This document shows positions 9,364-18,771 of a stretch of 64,000 nt of DNA, one piece after another; position 1 is the first letter of the stretch, and each line of letters starts with the position of its first letter. The notes beneath the pieces are model-generated. The model searched no databases. It saw only the letters and a program-made list of their open reading frames with translations, and was not told the origin of the DNA. A program made the position numbers and the translations under genes. The DNA is taken from the NCBI RefSeq assembly GCF_003584105.1, contig NZ_QXFO01000018.1:1-64000 (forward strand). The letters are read 5' to 3'. The DNA is from Flagellimonas taeanensis (lineage in GTDB: Bacteria; Bacteroidota; Bacteroidia; Flavobacteriales; Flavobacteriaceae).

Positions 9364-12300
9364 TTAAAATTTTAAATTGATCCCGAAGGAGTAAATTGAA
9401 GCTAAAGGATAGTTGTTGTCCGAGACCCCAATGGTGAGGTTGTCGATGGCCCCATTGTCCAAAAATCTTGGCTGTAGCTCAGGATCGACACCGTCATAAC
9501 CAGTTATGGTAAATAGATTGGTGCCCTGCAGGTATAACCGTACACTGTCCATGCCCAGCATACTGGACACTTGTTGATTGAAAGTATATCCGATTTGTAG
9601 GTTTTTTAGCCTCATATAGGAACCATCTTCGACAAAGAAGGAGTTTGCCGAGCCTTCATTGTTTGTAATGCTCTGGCTCAAAGCAGGCAATTCGGCATCC
9701 AAATTGTTTGGTGTCCATGAATCCAGTACCCTTACACTTCTGTTGGCATCAAAGAAAGTAGGAAAGTCGGTATATACCTTATCGTTGTTGAATATTTCGT
9801 TTCCTTGGGAACCTTGGAAGAAGGCGGACATATCGAAGCCCTTATACCCCAATGTGATGTTTACCCCATAGGTGAAATCGGGGTGAGGCGAACCGATAAA
9901 GGTCCTATCGTCATCGTTGATTACGCCATCATCGTTCAAATCCCTGTACCGGAACCTTCCGACTCCATCTGCATCGGTGTCGAACCCTTGGTCTGGCGCA
10001 CTGGCTACTTCGGATTCTGAAGCAAAAATCCCATCCACTATTCTACCGTAGAAGGAAGAAATAGGTTGTCCTTCCTGTGTCCTTGTGACCGTTCCGGTTG
10101 TTCTAAAACCGCCAAAACCAGTTTGGAAGGCACTGATCAGATCAACAACCTCATTTTTATAGCTGGAGAAATTGATATCGATACCATAACTAAAACCAGA
10201 ATCGGTCTGATCGGAATAACTTAGAGTGGCATCCACTCCTTTATTCTCAATGGAACCAAGGTTTACATAGGGAGGGGTAGCATCAATTGAGGTTGAACTG
10301 AACAGACTTCCATCCTGATTGATCAGGTCTTTTGTGGTAATCGTAAAATATTCCGCAGCGAGATTCAATCTATTGTCAAAGAAGCCCAATTCAACACCAA
10401 AGTTGGTAGTTTCACTGGTTTCCCACTTCAGGTTTGGATTTCCGGCCGCTGACAGAATTGCTCCTTGTGTGGCTCCACCGCTACCATTGAACACATAGTT
10501 TCCATATTGCTCACTCAAAACTGAGATATTGATGGTAGGGTTGTCCACTGGCAGTGTTTGATTGCCCAATTGACCCCAGGATCCTTTGAATTTCAATCTA
10601 CTGACAAAACTGTCATCGGGCCAGAAGGCTTCGTTGCTCACAACCCACCCCGCACTGAAGGATGGGAAAATATCACTTTTATTGTCCCCCACAAATCTCG
10701 ATGACTCATCGCGTCTTACAGTCGCTGTCAAGAGGTAACGGCCATCATAGTCATAATTGGCGGTCCCAAACAAGGAATACAGGGAAGATGCATTGTCATA
10801 GGCATATGCAACATTTGCAGCACCACCTCCATTACTCAATAGATAGTAATCAGGTGTTTCAAAGAAATAACCTGTCCTTGAAATTTCCTTGCCTTTACCG
10901 TGCACTTCCAACGCTTCTATACCTACCAATGCGTTGATATTATGATTGCCGAATGACTTGTTGTAGCTCAATGTGTTGGTCCAAACCCATTCGTAAGTAT
11001 CTTGATCGGCCTCGGTCAACGTGTTTGTTGCTATAGGTTCGGGAGATTCGGGTATCAATGCCCTAAAACGCCTGTCGTTATAGGCCCTTATGGAGCCACC
11101 GAGGGAAGTCTTGAACTGAAGGCCATCCAAAATGTCCAACGTGGCATAAATGTCACCGAACACCCTAAAGGTTTTTCTGAAATCATCAGCTTGTCGAGTA
11201 GCTTCAGCCACAGGGTTATTGGGGTTGGCAAGGCCATTGGAATTGCTGTAGCTACCCGCAAAGTTGCCCTCTACATCATAAACAGGGACCAAAGGAGACA
11301 TCCTAGTGGCAAAGTTGTACCACGATTGTCCTCCACTTCTTCGGTCAAAAGAAATATTGGCATGTTGCCCAATCTTGATTTTTTCTCCAATTTTAAATTC
11401 AGAGTTCAATCTTGCAGAACCCCTTTTAAAGCCTGTATGGATTTGGATGCCTTGGCGGTTCAAATACCCTGCGGAAAAAAGGAATTTCGATTTTTCGTTA
11501 CCATTTTCCAGAGTAATGGAAGCATTTTGGGTAATCGCCGTTCTGTTGATCTCATCCAACCAATCTGTTCCGTTTGGTCTTACATTCATGGTCACAGGAA
11601 CATCTCCCTGTATCGTTGAAGGGACGACTGGATTTGCACCGTTTCCATATTGGGGATGGGAGGGCGTACCCCCATCGTTCAAAATACTTTGCCAGATCAT
11701 TTGTCCATGCTGTTGTGGGTTCAACAATTCGGGCAAGTTGGTCGCGACGGAAAACCCTGTGTACATATCCAGCGAAACTCTTGCTCTATCTAGATTGTAG
11801 CCCCCCGTCTTGGTGGTGATGATGACAACACCGTTGGATGCACGGGCACCATAAATAGCTGCAGCCCCATCCTTCAAAACGTTCATTTGTTGGATATCCG
11901 CTGGATTTATGGAGTTTAGGATGCCAGGATCGTCTGTTTGTACCCCATCAATGATATAGAGGGGGTCGTTACTGTTACCAGTACCATAACCCCTAATACG
12001 TACCACTGGTGAGGCACCTGGAGATCCGTTGTTTGTAATGGTGACCCCGGACACCCTGCCTTGGAGGGCTTCGGCAGCATTCACAATAGGTGTCTTGGTG
12101 GCTTCTGAAACATCCACAGTGCCGACAGAACCCGTCAACTCACCTCTTGTTTGGGTGCCATAACCAGTAACCACCACTTCATCGAGGGCAGCGGCATCTT
12201 CTTCCATAGCGACATCTACGGTAGAGTTCCCATTGATAGGCACTTCAATGGTCCTAAATCCCACATACGAAAAAATTAAGGTAGCATCGGAGGCAGCAGT

Positions 12301-12567
12301 GATGGTGTATTTTCCATCAAAATCTGTTTGCGTACCGTTAGTGGTACCTTTTACAATAACGTTGGTGCCAGGTAAAAGGTTACCAAGATTGTCCACAACC
12401 GTACCCGTTACAGTTATCTGATAGGGAGCTGTGGTTCCATCCAAGTTTGGGGTCGCGGACAAAGCGGATTCCCACATCAATAGCAATGCAATTGGCAAAA
12501 GAAAGGCTGGAAACGTTTTGATGGAATCGGCCCATTTTGCCAAAATCTGATTTTTGTTTTGATTCAT
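9364..12567 (-). CDS. SusC/RagA-family TonB-linked outer-membrane transporter
   Basis: 1067 aa. After a long N-terminal signal region (hydrophobic LLPIALLLMWESALSA to about residue 37) comes a CarboxypepD_reg-like domain (ITVTGTVVDNLGNLLPGTNV to about residue 120). The TonB box and plug entry follow (LDEVVVTGYGTQ), then the plug with YIIDGVQTDDPGILNSINP and MNVLKDGAAAIYGARASNG (residues 195-250), and a beta-barrel ending in a typical terminal aromatic strand (ASIYSFGINLKF). It imports the substrate captured by the SusD partner, powered by TonB. No sigma/anti-sigma or hybrid two-component regulator is adjacent; the upstream gap holds a palindrome that may serve regulation. Confidence 0.95.
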   Translation of the reverse strand: MNQNKNQILAKWADSIKTFPAFLLPIALLLMWESALSATPNLDGTTAPYQITVTGTVVDNLGNLLPGTNVIVKGTTNGTQTDFDGKYTITAASDATLIFSYVGFRTIEVPINGNSTVDVAMEEDAAALDEVVVTGYGTQTRGELTGSVGTVDVSEATKTPIVNAAEALQGRVSGVTITNNGSPGASPVVRIRGYGTGNSNDPLYIIDGVQTDDPGILNSINPADIQQMNVLKDGAAAIYGARASNGVVIITTKTGGYNLDRARVSLDMYTGFSVATNLPELLNPQQHGQMIWQSILNDGGTPSHPQYGNGANPVVPSTIQGDVPVTMNVRPNGTDWLDEINRTAITQNASITLENGNEKSKFLFSAGYLNRQGIQIHTGFKRGSARLNSEFKIGEKIKIGQHANISFDRRSGGQSWYNFATRMSPLVPVYDVEGNFAGSYSNSNGLANPNNPVAEATRQADDFRKTFRVFGDIYATLDILDGLQFKTSLGGSIRAYNDRRFRALIPESPEPIATNTLTEADQDTYEWVWTNTLSYNKSFGNHNINALVGIEALEVHGKGKEISRTGYFFETPDYYLLSNGGGAANVAYAYDNASSLYSLFGTANYDYDGRYLLTATVRRDESSRFVGDNKSDIFPSFSAGWVVSNEAFWPDDSFVSRLKFKGSWGQLGNQTLPVDNPTINISVLSEQYGNYVFNGSGGATQGAILSAAGNPNLKWETSETTNFGVELGFFDNRLNLAAEYFTITTKDLINQDGSLFSSTSIDATPPYVNLGSIENKGVDATLSYSDQTDSGFSYGIDINFSSYKNEVVDLISAFQTGFGGFRTTGTVTRTQEGQPISSFYGRIVDGIFASESEVASAPDQGFDTDADGVGRFRYRDLNDDGVINDDDRTFIGSPHPDFTYGVNITLGYKGFDMSAFFQGSQGNEIFNNDKVYTDFPTFFDANRSVRVLDSWTPNNLDAELPALSQSITNNEGSANSFFVEDGSYMRLKNLQIGYTFNQQVSSMLGMDSVRLYLQGTNLFTITGYDGVDPELQPRFLDNGAIDNLTIGVSDNNYPLASIYSFGINLKF

Positions 12568-13112
12568 AAGTTTAGTTTATTTAGTTTGATTGTAACTGTG
12601 CATGTTATCTCAATCAAAGAACAATATTAGTTAAAATTATCAAAAAATTAACACGTATTGTTAATGGATTTAAAAAATAGGCTTAAAAAATGATCAATAT
12701 GATATTCTGAAGAAATGTTTAGACCACACTTTGCGGTGGCTGGGACTAAATGGGGGCAAAATTTGACCACATAAGTGTTATTTGTTTTTTAACAATAAAG
12801 TCACTTATTGTTTTTTATGTAACAAAAAAGTAAGGGAGTAGCAGGTTTTTCTTATTACGGTTTGGTGTCGAAAACCTTTTCAGGTGCTTGGGATTCTATT
12901 GTAAAAATACAGTCAAGCCGTGTAATCGATAGCTCTAGAATTTTCATCCATGAAGAAGAGAGAAATGTGCCAGACCCTTAAGGCTCCTTAAGATGAAGTT
13001 TGGTTATGTTGGGGCGTGTACAAAATTTAGGTGGTTTTGAAGGCATTTCACCTTCACTTTTTTGGTTGGGTTGAGCGCCCCCACCTTTTCTATACAATAT
13101 TTTTAGGAGCAG
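12568..13112. other. Intergenic region upstream of susC, no gene seen
   Basis: 545 bp, AT-rich, with no convincing ORF or RNA. It must hold the susC promoter (minus strand). The only structure seen is the palindrome at 12791-12812 and a short CTTAAG...CTTAAG inverted repeat near 12978. Confidence 0.5.
12791..12812. promoter_or_regulatory. Perfect 8-bp inverted repeat upstream of susC, possible operator
   Basis: AACAATAA and TTATTGTT separated by 6 nt, about 225 bp upstream of the susC start. The symmetry suits a dimeric regulator, but it could also be a chance AT-rich palindrome. Confidence 0.25.
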
Positions 13113-13577
13113 TTATTTTTCCTCTGGGGTCGTATAGGTAACAAGATCGATACCGATACCATTGGGGTCGACGATGGCAAAGTGCCTGTCGCCCCATGGC
13201 TCGTTCCGCAGCTCTATTTCCATTGCCACCCCTTTTTGTTTCAGTTCACTGTAGAGCCCATCCACGTCATCTACCTCAATGGTGAGGTACATTCCCTGTC
13301 CCTTAAAAGGTTTTTGGAATATTGGTTTTTGGGAGGGGTGGTCGGGAAGTAAAAAGCTAAGCTGGGCTTCCCCGTTGGGTGTGTGCAATAAAATATAGAA
13401 TTCGTTTTCAAAGCTTACGCCAAAGTTTAGTATCTCGGTATAGAACTTCTTGGTCTCTTCCATCTTTTCGGTAATTATTCCTGCATTTAGCTTCATGGCA
13501 CCTGTTTTTTTGTTGGATTGCTGTGATAGGGCAACGGTGCATACCATTACCCCGATAAAGAAAATTGCTTTTTTCAT
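13113..13577 (-). CDS. Secreted VOC (glyoxalase/bleomycin-resistance) family protein
   Basis: 154 aa. A cleavable signal (MKKAIFFIGVMVCTVALSQQ) precedes a single vicinal-oxygen-chelate domain: a KLNAGIITEKMEETKKFYTEILNFG start, ENEFYILLHTPNGEAQLSF, and an EPWGDRHFAIVDPNGIGIDLV end. VOC proteins bind metals and act as isomerases, dioxygenases or drug-binding proteins. Export is unusual for this family and makes a periplasmic role likely. A CAAAGGTA (TAnnTTTG on the minus strand) box lies at 13595-13602. The natural ligand cannot be told. Confidence 0.78.
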   Translation of the reverse strand: MKKAIFFIGVMVCTVALSQQSNKKTGAMKLNAGIITEKMEETKKFYTEILNFGVSFENEFYILLHTPNGEAQLSFLLPDHPSQKPIFQKPFKGQGMYLTIEVDDVDGLYSELKQKGVAMEIELRNEPWGDRHFAIVDPNGIGIDLVTYTTPEEK

Positions 13578-13641
13578 GGTTTAATGTTTATATCCAAAGG
13601 TATTGTCAAGTATTGATGGGATATTGAATAAATCGGACAAC

Positions 13642-14454
13642 TTATTTAAAGGCCGTTGCTGGTGTAACACCGTAGAAGTTTTTGAAATCCCTAATGAAGT
13701 GGGCTTGGTCCGAATAGCCACTGTCATAGAATACTTTATTGGTTCTAAGGTTTTGCACCGTTAGTTGTGCTCTAAGTACGTTTTGAAATTGGATGACTTT
13801 GCTGAACGTTTTTGGAGAGGTTCCAATGTAATAATCAAAGAGCCGGCGCAATTGCCTTGGACTTATCCCTGTGTCCAAATCCCGTTCAATCTTCAAAATC
13901 CCTTGATTCTGAAGAATTAAGTGCAAGGCACCATAAAGCCTATTGTCCATATGCAGCTCGGTATTGGAGACCACTTCTGCCAAATAAGCATTGAGCGGAA
14001 CCACTATTTGGGGCAGTTCCATATCGGCAGTGATCTTGTTTTTGATAAATTTTGCCAGTTCCGGGACAATTTGATCCAGTTCAAAGGCATTGTTGCTAAG
14101 CTTCTTGGCACTGATATGGAACAGTTGGGGAAACATGGTCGGGTAAAACCGTATACCGACATAATTGAAAGTATCGGCCAATGGAAACTCAGTATATTTT
14201 TGACAAAATCCCATGATAAAACTCTTCCCCGTCTCTGCCATGTCAAAAAAAATGTCGATGCACCCATCGGCGACCACTCTATAGGTGAACTGCTGCCCCA
14301 AGGGCCTGATCGTCCTAAGCTGCCAAAAACAATATACCATGTCACTTAGGGTCTGTTTCGGTTTTATTTCCCTATAGGATACATCATCATCCGATGGGCC
14401 AATAGTGGGCTGCAAGGGTCTGTAGAGGTTTTTTATGATAGTGAGCTCATCCAT
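13642..14454 (-). CDS. AraC-family transcriptional regulator
   Basis: 270 aa. The N-terminal part (YREIKPKQTLSDMVYCFWQL, VVADGCIDIFFDM) resembles the ligand-sensing domain of one-domain-plus-HTH AraC proteins that measure small molecules or cell density. The C-terminal 100 residues form the double helix-turn-helix (ERDLDTGISPRQLRRLFDYYIGTSPKTFSKVIQFQ, YDSGYSDQAHFIRDFKNFYGVTPATAF). It lies 64 bp upstream of the exported VOC gene on the same strand and could be co-transcribed with it. It is the first of four AraC-type regulators in 9 kb. Confidence 0.85.
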   Translation of the reverse strand: MDELTIIKNLYRPLQPTIGPSDDDVSYREIKPKQTLSDMVYCFWQLRTIRPLGQQFTYRVVADGCIDIFFDMAETGKSFIMGFCQKYTEFPLADTFNYVGIRFYPTMFPQLFHISAKKLSNNAFELDQIVPELAKFIKNKITADMELPQIVVPLNAYLAEVVSNTELHMDNRLYGALHLILQNQGILKIERDLDTGISPRQLRRLFDYYIGTSPKTFSKVIQFQNVLRAQLTVQNLRTNKVFYDSGYSDQAHFIRDFKNFYGVTPATAFK

Positions 14455-14603
14455 AACGATCGTATTGTCAAATTAAAATAATTGCCGGAGACCAAGCAGA
14501 TTTTTGCCGTTTTGGTTATTGGTTTTCCTTGATAAAGAACCCGAAAGGAGCTGCTGTTTGAAATTACCAAGGACTATGATAAAACGGATATGGGAACCCG
14601 CCT

Positions 14604-14975
14604 TTACAACCTGATCAATTTATAATTCTGCGAATAGGCCATCAGGGCCACCCATGCTGCAATGGCAACGATCAAAACAAGCCCCGTTACCGAAATGGTA
14701 TTGTACAACAAGGGTACGGACAATATACTGGACAATACCCAAAGCCGATCTATCCAGATGATATGAACGACCTGTTTTGGCCTAATGGGCTTTTGATACG
14801 CTTGATGGATTACGAACAAGGCGAATACGATCAGAAAGATTCCGGTGATGCGGAAAGGGACCTGTGTATCGACTGCAAAGAGCCCGGCCGCAAAATTTGA
14901 AAAGATTACCAATTGCAGCCCGGTCAAACCAGAACTGATGGCATTGATTTTTAAAATGTTGGATAATGAGAACAT
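14604..14975 (-). CDS. Small four-helix integral membrane protein, function unknown
   Basis: 123 aa with four predicted membrane segments (about residues 10-30, 42-60, 74-92 and 96-115) and short loops. The overall plan resembles small DoxX- or DUF-type membrane proteins, but no family is recognised with confidence. A TACTTTTG -7 box on the minus strand at 15002-15009 fits the ATG at 14975. It is divergent from the AraC-type gene at 15085, which could regulate it. Confidence 0.6.
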   Translation of the reverse strand: MFSLSNILKINAISSGLTGLQLVIFSNFAAGLFAVDTQVPFRITGIFLIVFALFVIHQAYQKPIRPKQVVHIIWIDRLWVLSSILSVPLLYNTISVTGLVLIVAIAAWVALMAYSQNYKLIRL

Positions 14976-15001
14976 GATAAATAATGTTAAAGGTTATGTG
15001 C

Positions 15002-15039
15002 CAAAAGTAGTGGGGATAGTTTGGTTTCGGTTATCTTTA
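15002..15039. promoter_or_regulatory. Divergent promoter boxes between the membrane protein and AraC genes
   Basis: TACTTTTG on the minus strand (15002-15009) matches the Bacteroidetes -7 consensus TAnnTTTG for the leftward gene. TATCTTTA on the plus strand (15032-15039) is a one-base variant serving the rightward regulator gene. No clear -33 TTG was placed. Confidence 0.4.
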
Positions 15040-15084
15040 CACGCCAATTGATTGTCATTTGACGACGGTTTTTTTTGATAGCCC

Positions 15085-16068
15085 ATGGATTTACGAACCC
15101 AATTTATATCAACGCTAAAAGCCTATTGCAGTCTTAGGGACCTTGCATTGGAAGAACCCTTTTTGTCCAAGCTGACCAATGATCATTATGTGCCGACGAT
15201 GAAAGAATGGGATATCCTTTGGAAAGAGATTGAACATGGTTCCGGGGATGAACTTTTCGGGCTTCACCTTGGGGAATCCATGCAGTTGACCGCCTTGGGC
15301 ATCGTGGGCCATATCATTTCCACTAGTAATACGGTAGGTGAGGCATTGATGATCGGAGCGTCCATGGTTTCCTTGGTGGCCGAGGGGTTTCATATCGGTT
15401 CCGAAGTGGTGGGGGAGACGATCAAGGTGGAGTTGGGCAGTAGTGGGGAAATGGCTGCACAATACCCGTATTACCACAAGCATATGCAGGATTTTCTTGG
15501 GGCTCTGCTCATCCATGAACTGGATGGATTGATCGTGGATAAGGTATGCCCGCTGCGCATATCTATGCCTTTTGCCGAGAGCACTTTGGATGAATATTGT
15601 CGGGTGCTGCGTTGTGGCGAGCACCAGTACGCCGAAAGCATTTCCTTTATGGTTGATGTCCAACTATTGGGCATTCCTGTCATTACCTCAAATTATAGGA
15701 TGCAACAGTATCTGCTGGCCTTGTTACGGGAAAGACCCGGAGTGGACCGGCTTGGGGAGGAACCCCTGAAAACTAGGGTGGCCGCTTATATCATGAACAA
15801 TTCCTATTTAAGGATATTGTCCATTGATGATGTGGCCGCAAATTTTAACCTGAGTTCCAGATCGATGCAAAGGAAACTCAAGGATGAAGGCAGTTCGTTC
15901 AAGGAAATTGTGGACAATGTTCGAAAGGAGCTGGCCATGGAATACTTGAAGGACAAGAACAACCAGGTGAAGGATGTGGCCTATTCGTTGGGATACAATG
16001 AGTCGAGCGCCTTTGTGCGGGCCTTTAAAAGATGGACCGGCACAACACCTTCCCTATATTTTTCATGA
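15085..16068 (+). CDS. AraC-family regulator with arabinose-binding-type N-terminal domain
   Basis: 327 aa. The N-terminal two thirds fit the AraC-binding-like domain of the OruR/ArgR-type group (LFGLHLGESMQLTALGIVGHIIS, VGEALMIGASMVSLVAEGF). The last 90 residues carry the HTH_18 domain (LSIDDVAANFNLSSRSMQRKL, VKDVAYSLGYNESSAFVRAFKRWTG). It has its own -7 box at 15032-15039. Immediately downstream is a broken MATE transporter gene, which may once have been its target, since AraC regulators of this type often sit beside the gene they control. Effector unknown. Confidence 0.88.
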   Translation: MDLRTQFISTLKAYCSLRDLALEEPFLSKLTNDHYVPTMKEWDILWKEIEHGSGDELFGLHLGESMQLTALGIVGHIISTSNTVGEALMIGASMVSLVAEGFHIGSEVVGETIKVELGSSGEMAAQYPYYHKHMQDFLGALLIHELDGLIVDKVCPLRISMPFAESTLDEYCRVLRCGEHQYAESISFMVDVQLLGIPVITSNYRMQQYLLALLRERPGVDRLGEEPLKTRVAAYIMNNSYLRILSIDDVAANFNLSSRSMQRKLKDEGSSFKEIVDNVRKELAMEYLKDKNNQVKDVAYSLGYNESSAFVRAFKRWTGTTPSLYFS

Positions 16069-16103
16069 GCCATTACCGCTGTGCAGGTTTTTTGCACTTT
16101 TAA

Positions 16104-16466
16104 TTCGATATAATATCTGGAAATGCTTCCGATTTTGTCTATGGTTGGTGGATGGTCTCGGTCCGGGCCTTTAACGGTTCGGGCGATACCCAAACGCCCA
16201 CCAAGATCAATCTAGTCTTTTTCTGGCTGATTCAGATACCCTTGGCCTATCTACTCGCTCTGGAATTCGAATGGGGCTATTCCGGGATGTTCTGGGCCGT
16301 AATTGTCTCCGAGACCGGTGTTGGAATCTTTATCTTATGGCCCTTTTCAAGGGGAAAATGGAAAAACCGTGAAGGTTTAATCCAGAACGTGACCTACTTG
16401 TCACGGTCCAATCTTCCGATCATTGATGTTATGGGTCGGGGAACTAGTTCCAATTGTCTATCTTGA
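16104..16466 (+). pseudogene. C-terminal remnant of a MATE-family efflux transporter
   Basis: The frame opened after a stop at 16101 reads FDIISGNASDFVYGWWMV, then VRAFNGSGDTQTPT, and a last pair of membrane helices ending in WPFSRGKWKNRE. The AFNGAGDTxTPT block is diagnostic for the C-terminal half of MATE multidrug/Na+ antiporters. The family needs about 450 aa; only about 90 homologous residues remain and there is no upstream part, so this is a decayed gene. Similarity ends near 16375; the rest of the frame overlaps the opposite SRPBCC gene. Confidence 0.78.
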
Positions 16467-16902
16467 TGTCATCGGGAGAGGGGCTGCCTTCACCGGTTTC
16501 GACCAGATTTTTGAGACTCAACAAGAATATGGCCCATTTCATACTGCAGTGTGCGGTGAATTCCACGGCTTCCTTCCAGTTCCTGTGGCCAAAGAGAACG
16601 ATGGTATGGTCCCCTTCCGCATGTAGGTCGAACACCGCATCTGTACCTATCCATTCCTCTGGTCCCCCGGTAAAGTGCCAATGTACCTTTTTATCCTGTT
16701 CTAGGGCCTTCACGAACATGTCCATGCTGCCTATCTCTTTCCCTTCCTTTGAATTGAATTGAACACGGATGGTTTTTCCCACGGCTGAGTTGCCTGTGGT
16801 GGACCGGGTCCACCAAGATGCGACGCCTTCAACCGATGCCAATGCTTTGTATACTTCTGAAATTGGGGCCTTAATGCCCACTCTATGAATGATGTCTGTC
16901 AT
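16444..16902 (-). CDS. SRPBCC (AHSA1/START-like) domain protein
   Basis: 152 aa. It begins with the typical IIHRVGIKAPISEVYKAL helix-grip start, continues with WWTRSTTGNSAVGKTIRV, and ends in a C-terminal amphipathic helix (HCSMKWAIFLLSLKNLVETG). These small proteins bind hydrophobic ligands or act as Hsp90 co-chaperone-like domains; in bacteria most have no known role. A TAnnTTTG box on the minus strand lies at 16980-16987. It stands alone between the MATE remnant and a GlxA-type regulator. Confidence 0.8.
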   Translation of the reverse strand: MTDIIHRVGIKAPISEVYKALASVEGVASWWTRSTTGNSAVGKTIRVQFNSKEGKEIGSMDMFVKALEQDKKVHWHFTGGPEEWIGTDAVFDLHAEGDHTIVLFGHRNWKEAVEFTAHCSMKWAIFLLSLKNLVETGEGSPSPDDIKIDNWN

Positions 16903-17035
16903 TTTATTGTTTTTTTGGTTGAGCCACTATTTTTTTACATGAATTCAATGATCCGGTTTTTACGAATTACTGTTGGAGCCAAAAGTACTATTGAATAATA
17001 CTGCCAGAGAGTTGTTAAATGGACTTTGTGACAGG

Positions 17036-17066
17036 TTGATTTGGACATACTATCCTGTTATCTTTA
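17036..17066 (+). promoter_or_regulatory. Promoter of the GlxA-type regulator gene
   Basis: A TTG at 17036-17038 and TATCTTTA at 17059-17066, separated by 20 nt, match the Bacteroidetes -33/-7 pattern. The start codon is 13 bp beyond the -7 box. Confidence 0.5.
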
Positions 17067-17078
17067 CAAAAAGAAACC

Positions 17079-18065
17079 ATGAAACAGTTGGCCATTATAG
17101 TACCGGAAGGCGAGAACAATCTGAGCAGTATTGTGGGACCCTATAAAATTTTTTCAAGGGCCAATGCCCATTGGAGGGAGCGGGGCAAAATAAAATTGTT
17201 CGATATCCACTTGGTGGGAACCTCCAAAGAAGTGGATTTCTATGACGGGCTTTTCTGCGTTAGGCCCCGGGTCGATATGGCAAAAATGGAAAGGGCCGAT
17301 CTGATTATCGTCCCATCGCTCAACCACAATTATGAAGCGGCCATCGAGAACAATCGTAAACTTATCCATTGGCTTAGGGAACGGTATAATAAGGGTTCGG
17401 AAATTGCGAGCATATGTACCGGGGCATTTCTTTTGGCCGAGGCCGGCCTGTTGCATGGCAAGACCTGCTCCACACATTGGGCGGCTTCGCCCGATTTAAA
17501 GCAGAGGTTTCCCACAGTGGACATAAGGACCGAAAAGCTGATTACCGATCAGGACGGGATCTATACCAATGGGGGTGCCTATTCCTTTTTGAACCTGATG
17601 CTCTATCTGGTGGAGAAGTACTATGATCGGGAGACGGCGATTTTCTGCTCCAAAGTGTTCCAGATCGAAATGGATCGGCAGAGCCAGTCTTCCTTCATCA
17701 TATTCAAGGGCCAAAAAATGCACGGTGACGAATTGGTAAGGGAGGCCCAAGCCTACATTGAGGGGAACACACATGAAAAAATTTCCATTTCAGACCTGTC
17801 CTCAAAATTTCCGGTCACCCGCAGACAGTTCGACAGGAGATTTATCAGGGCCACGGGAAATACTCCTTTGGATTATGTGCAAAGGGTAAAAATGGAAGTG
17901 GCCAAAAAAGAGCTCGAGACCACGCGCAAGACCATCAGTGAGGTCATGTATGGAGTGGGGTATGCGGATGAAAAGGCTTTCCGTGATGTATTCAGGAAAG
18001 TGACCGGGTTGACCCCTTTGGACTACAAGAATCGGTACAACAATGAAATGGCAAGCTTAAATTGA
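17079..18065 (+). CDS. GlxA-type regulator: DJ-1/PfpI-like domain plus AraC HTH
   Basis: 328 aa. Residues 1-190 form a class I glutamine amidotransferase/DJ-1-like domain with the nucleophile-elbow region IASICTGAFLLAEAGLLHGK and THW. Residues about 225-320 hold the AraC double HTH (ISISDLSSKFPVTRRQFDRRF, ISEVMYGVGYADEKAFRDVFRKVTG). GlxA-type proteins are cytoplasmic regulators whose amidotransferase-like domain senses a metabolite. A promoter just upstream gives it its own transcription. Next in line, about 250 bp away, are a DoxX-like membrane protein and an SRPBCC gene that it could control. Confidence 0.87.
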   Translation: MKQLAIIVPEGENNLSSIVGPYKIFSRANAHWRERGKIKLFDIHLVGTSKEVDFYDGLFCVRPRVDMAKMERADLIIVPSLNHNYEAAIENNRKLIHWLRERYNKGSEIASICTGAFLLAEAGLLHGKTCSTHWAASPDLKQRFPTVDIRTEKLITDQDGIYTNGGAYSFLNLMLYLVEKYYDRETAIFCSKVFQIEMDRQSQSSFIIFKGQKMHGDELVREAQAYIEGNTHEKISISDLSSKFPVTRRQFDRRFIRATGNTPLDYVQRVKMEVAKKELETTRKTISEVMYGVGYADEKAFRDVFRKVTGLTPLDYKNRYNNEMASLN

Positions 18066-18188
18066 TTCTTCCTGTTTGAGGTCTTTTGCCATAGAGTGGA
18101 TTGAATCGTATCCGATTAATGGCTTAATTTGGCAGAACCGCCCCTTGTAACCGCCGTTATCACACCCTTTTTTTGAACAATACCCAGC

Positions 18189-18196
18189 TATCTTTG
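18189..18196 (+). promoter_or_regulatory. -7 box (TATCTTTG) upstream of the DoxX-like gene
   Basis: An exact match to TAnnTTTG lies 121 bp before the chosen ATG, which implies a long 5' leader. A good -33 element was not found. Confidence 0.4.
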
Positions 18197-18316
18197 TTTC
18201 ATATGACAATAACACCGTAGGAATCCTACATGTCCGATTTGTTCTATGTCGAACGAACCAAATTTTGGAATTTTATTTTTTTAAGCAACATACAACAACC
18301 TAAAAAACAATTTATC

Positions 18317-18703
18317 ATGAAGAAAAACAAGATCATCTTTTGGGTAGCTACCGTAATCATTTTCCTTTTTGAGGGACTTATGCCATTGGGCACCCTGGTG
18401 TTCGCTCCCGAATACGCTACCGCAGGTACCGAACCATTGGGGTATCCTGACTACTTTGCCCATGCCTTGATTATTTGCAAGGTATTGGGGGCAACAGCAC
18501 TGGTCATTCCCAAACTGCACCCTATACTAAAGGAATGGGCCTATGCAGGACTGACGTTCAATTTGGTTTTTGCCCTTATAAGCCATGCCGCAGTGGACAA
18601 GAACATCGGCTACATGGCAATGCCCATTGTGATCGGTGCTATTCTCGCCGTATCGTACATATACAATCGCAAAATCAAGGCCAATGGCCAAGACGGACGA
18701 TAG
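18317..18703 (+). CDS. DoxX-like small integral membrane protein
   Basis: 128 aa from ATG 18317; the in-frame ATG at 18230 would add 29 residues before the MKKNK start of the first membrane helix and is disfavoured. Four hydrophobic segments and the block YPDYFAHALIICKVLGATALV with FNLVFALISHAAVD match the DoxX-like family. These proteins occur in bacterial stress and redox islands, but the exact activity is unsettled. An SRPBCC gene follows 68 bp downstream on the same strand, a common pairing. Confidence 0.8.
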   Translation: MKKNKIIFWVATVIIFLFEGLMPLGTLVFAPEYATAGTEPLGYPDYFAHALIICKVLGATALVIPKLHPILKEWAYAGLTFNLVFALISHAAVDKNIGYMAMPIVIGAILAVSYIYNRKIKANGQDGR

Positions 18704-18771
18704 AACGGTTGACGAATACCGCAAATAATCATCAAAAAACGAACGACTTTATACATTTAAAATTAAGAAAA

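Noticed and set aside
14543..14621. Short plus-strand tail KELLFEITKDYDKTDMGTRLYNLINL
   Set aside because: It looks like a gene end, but it is only about 28 aa with no start and it overlaps a minus-strand gene; too little to name.
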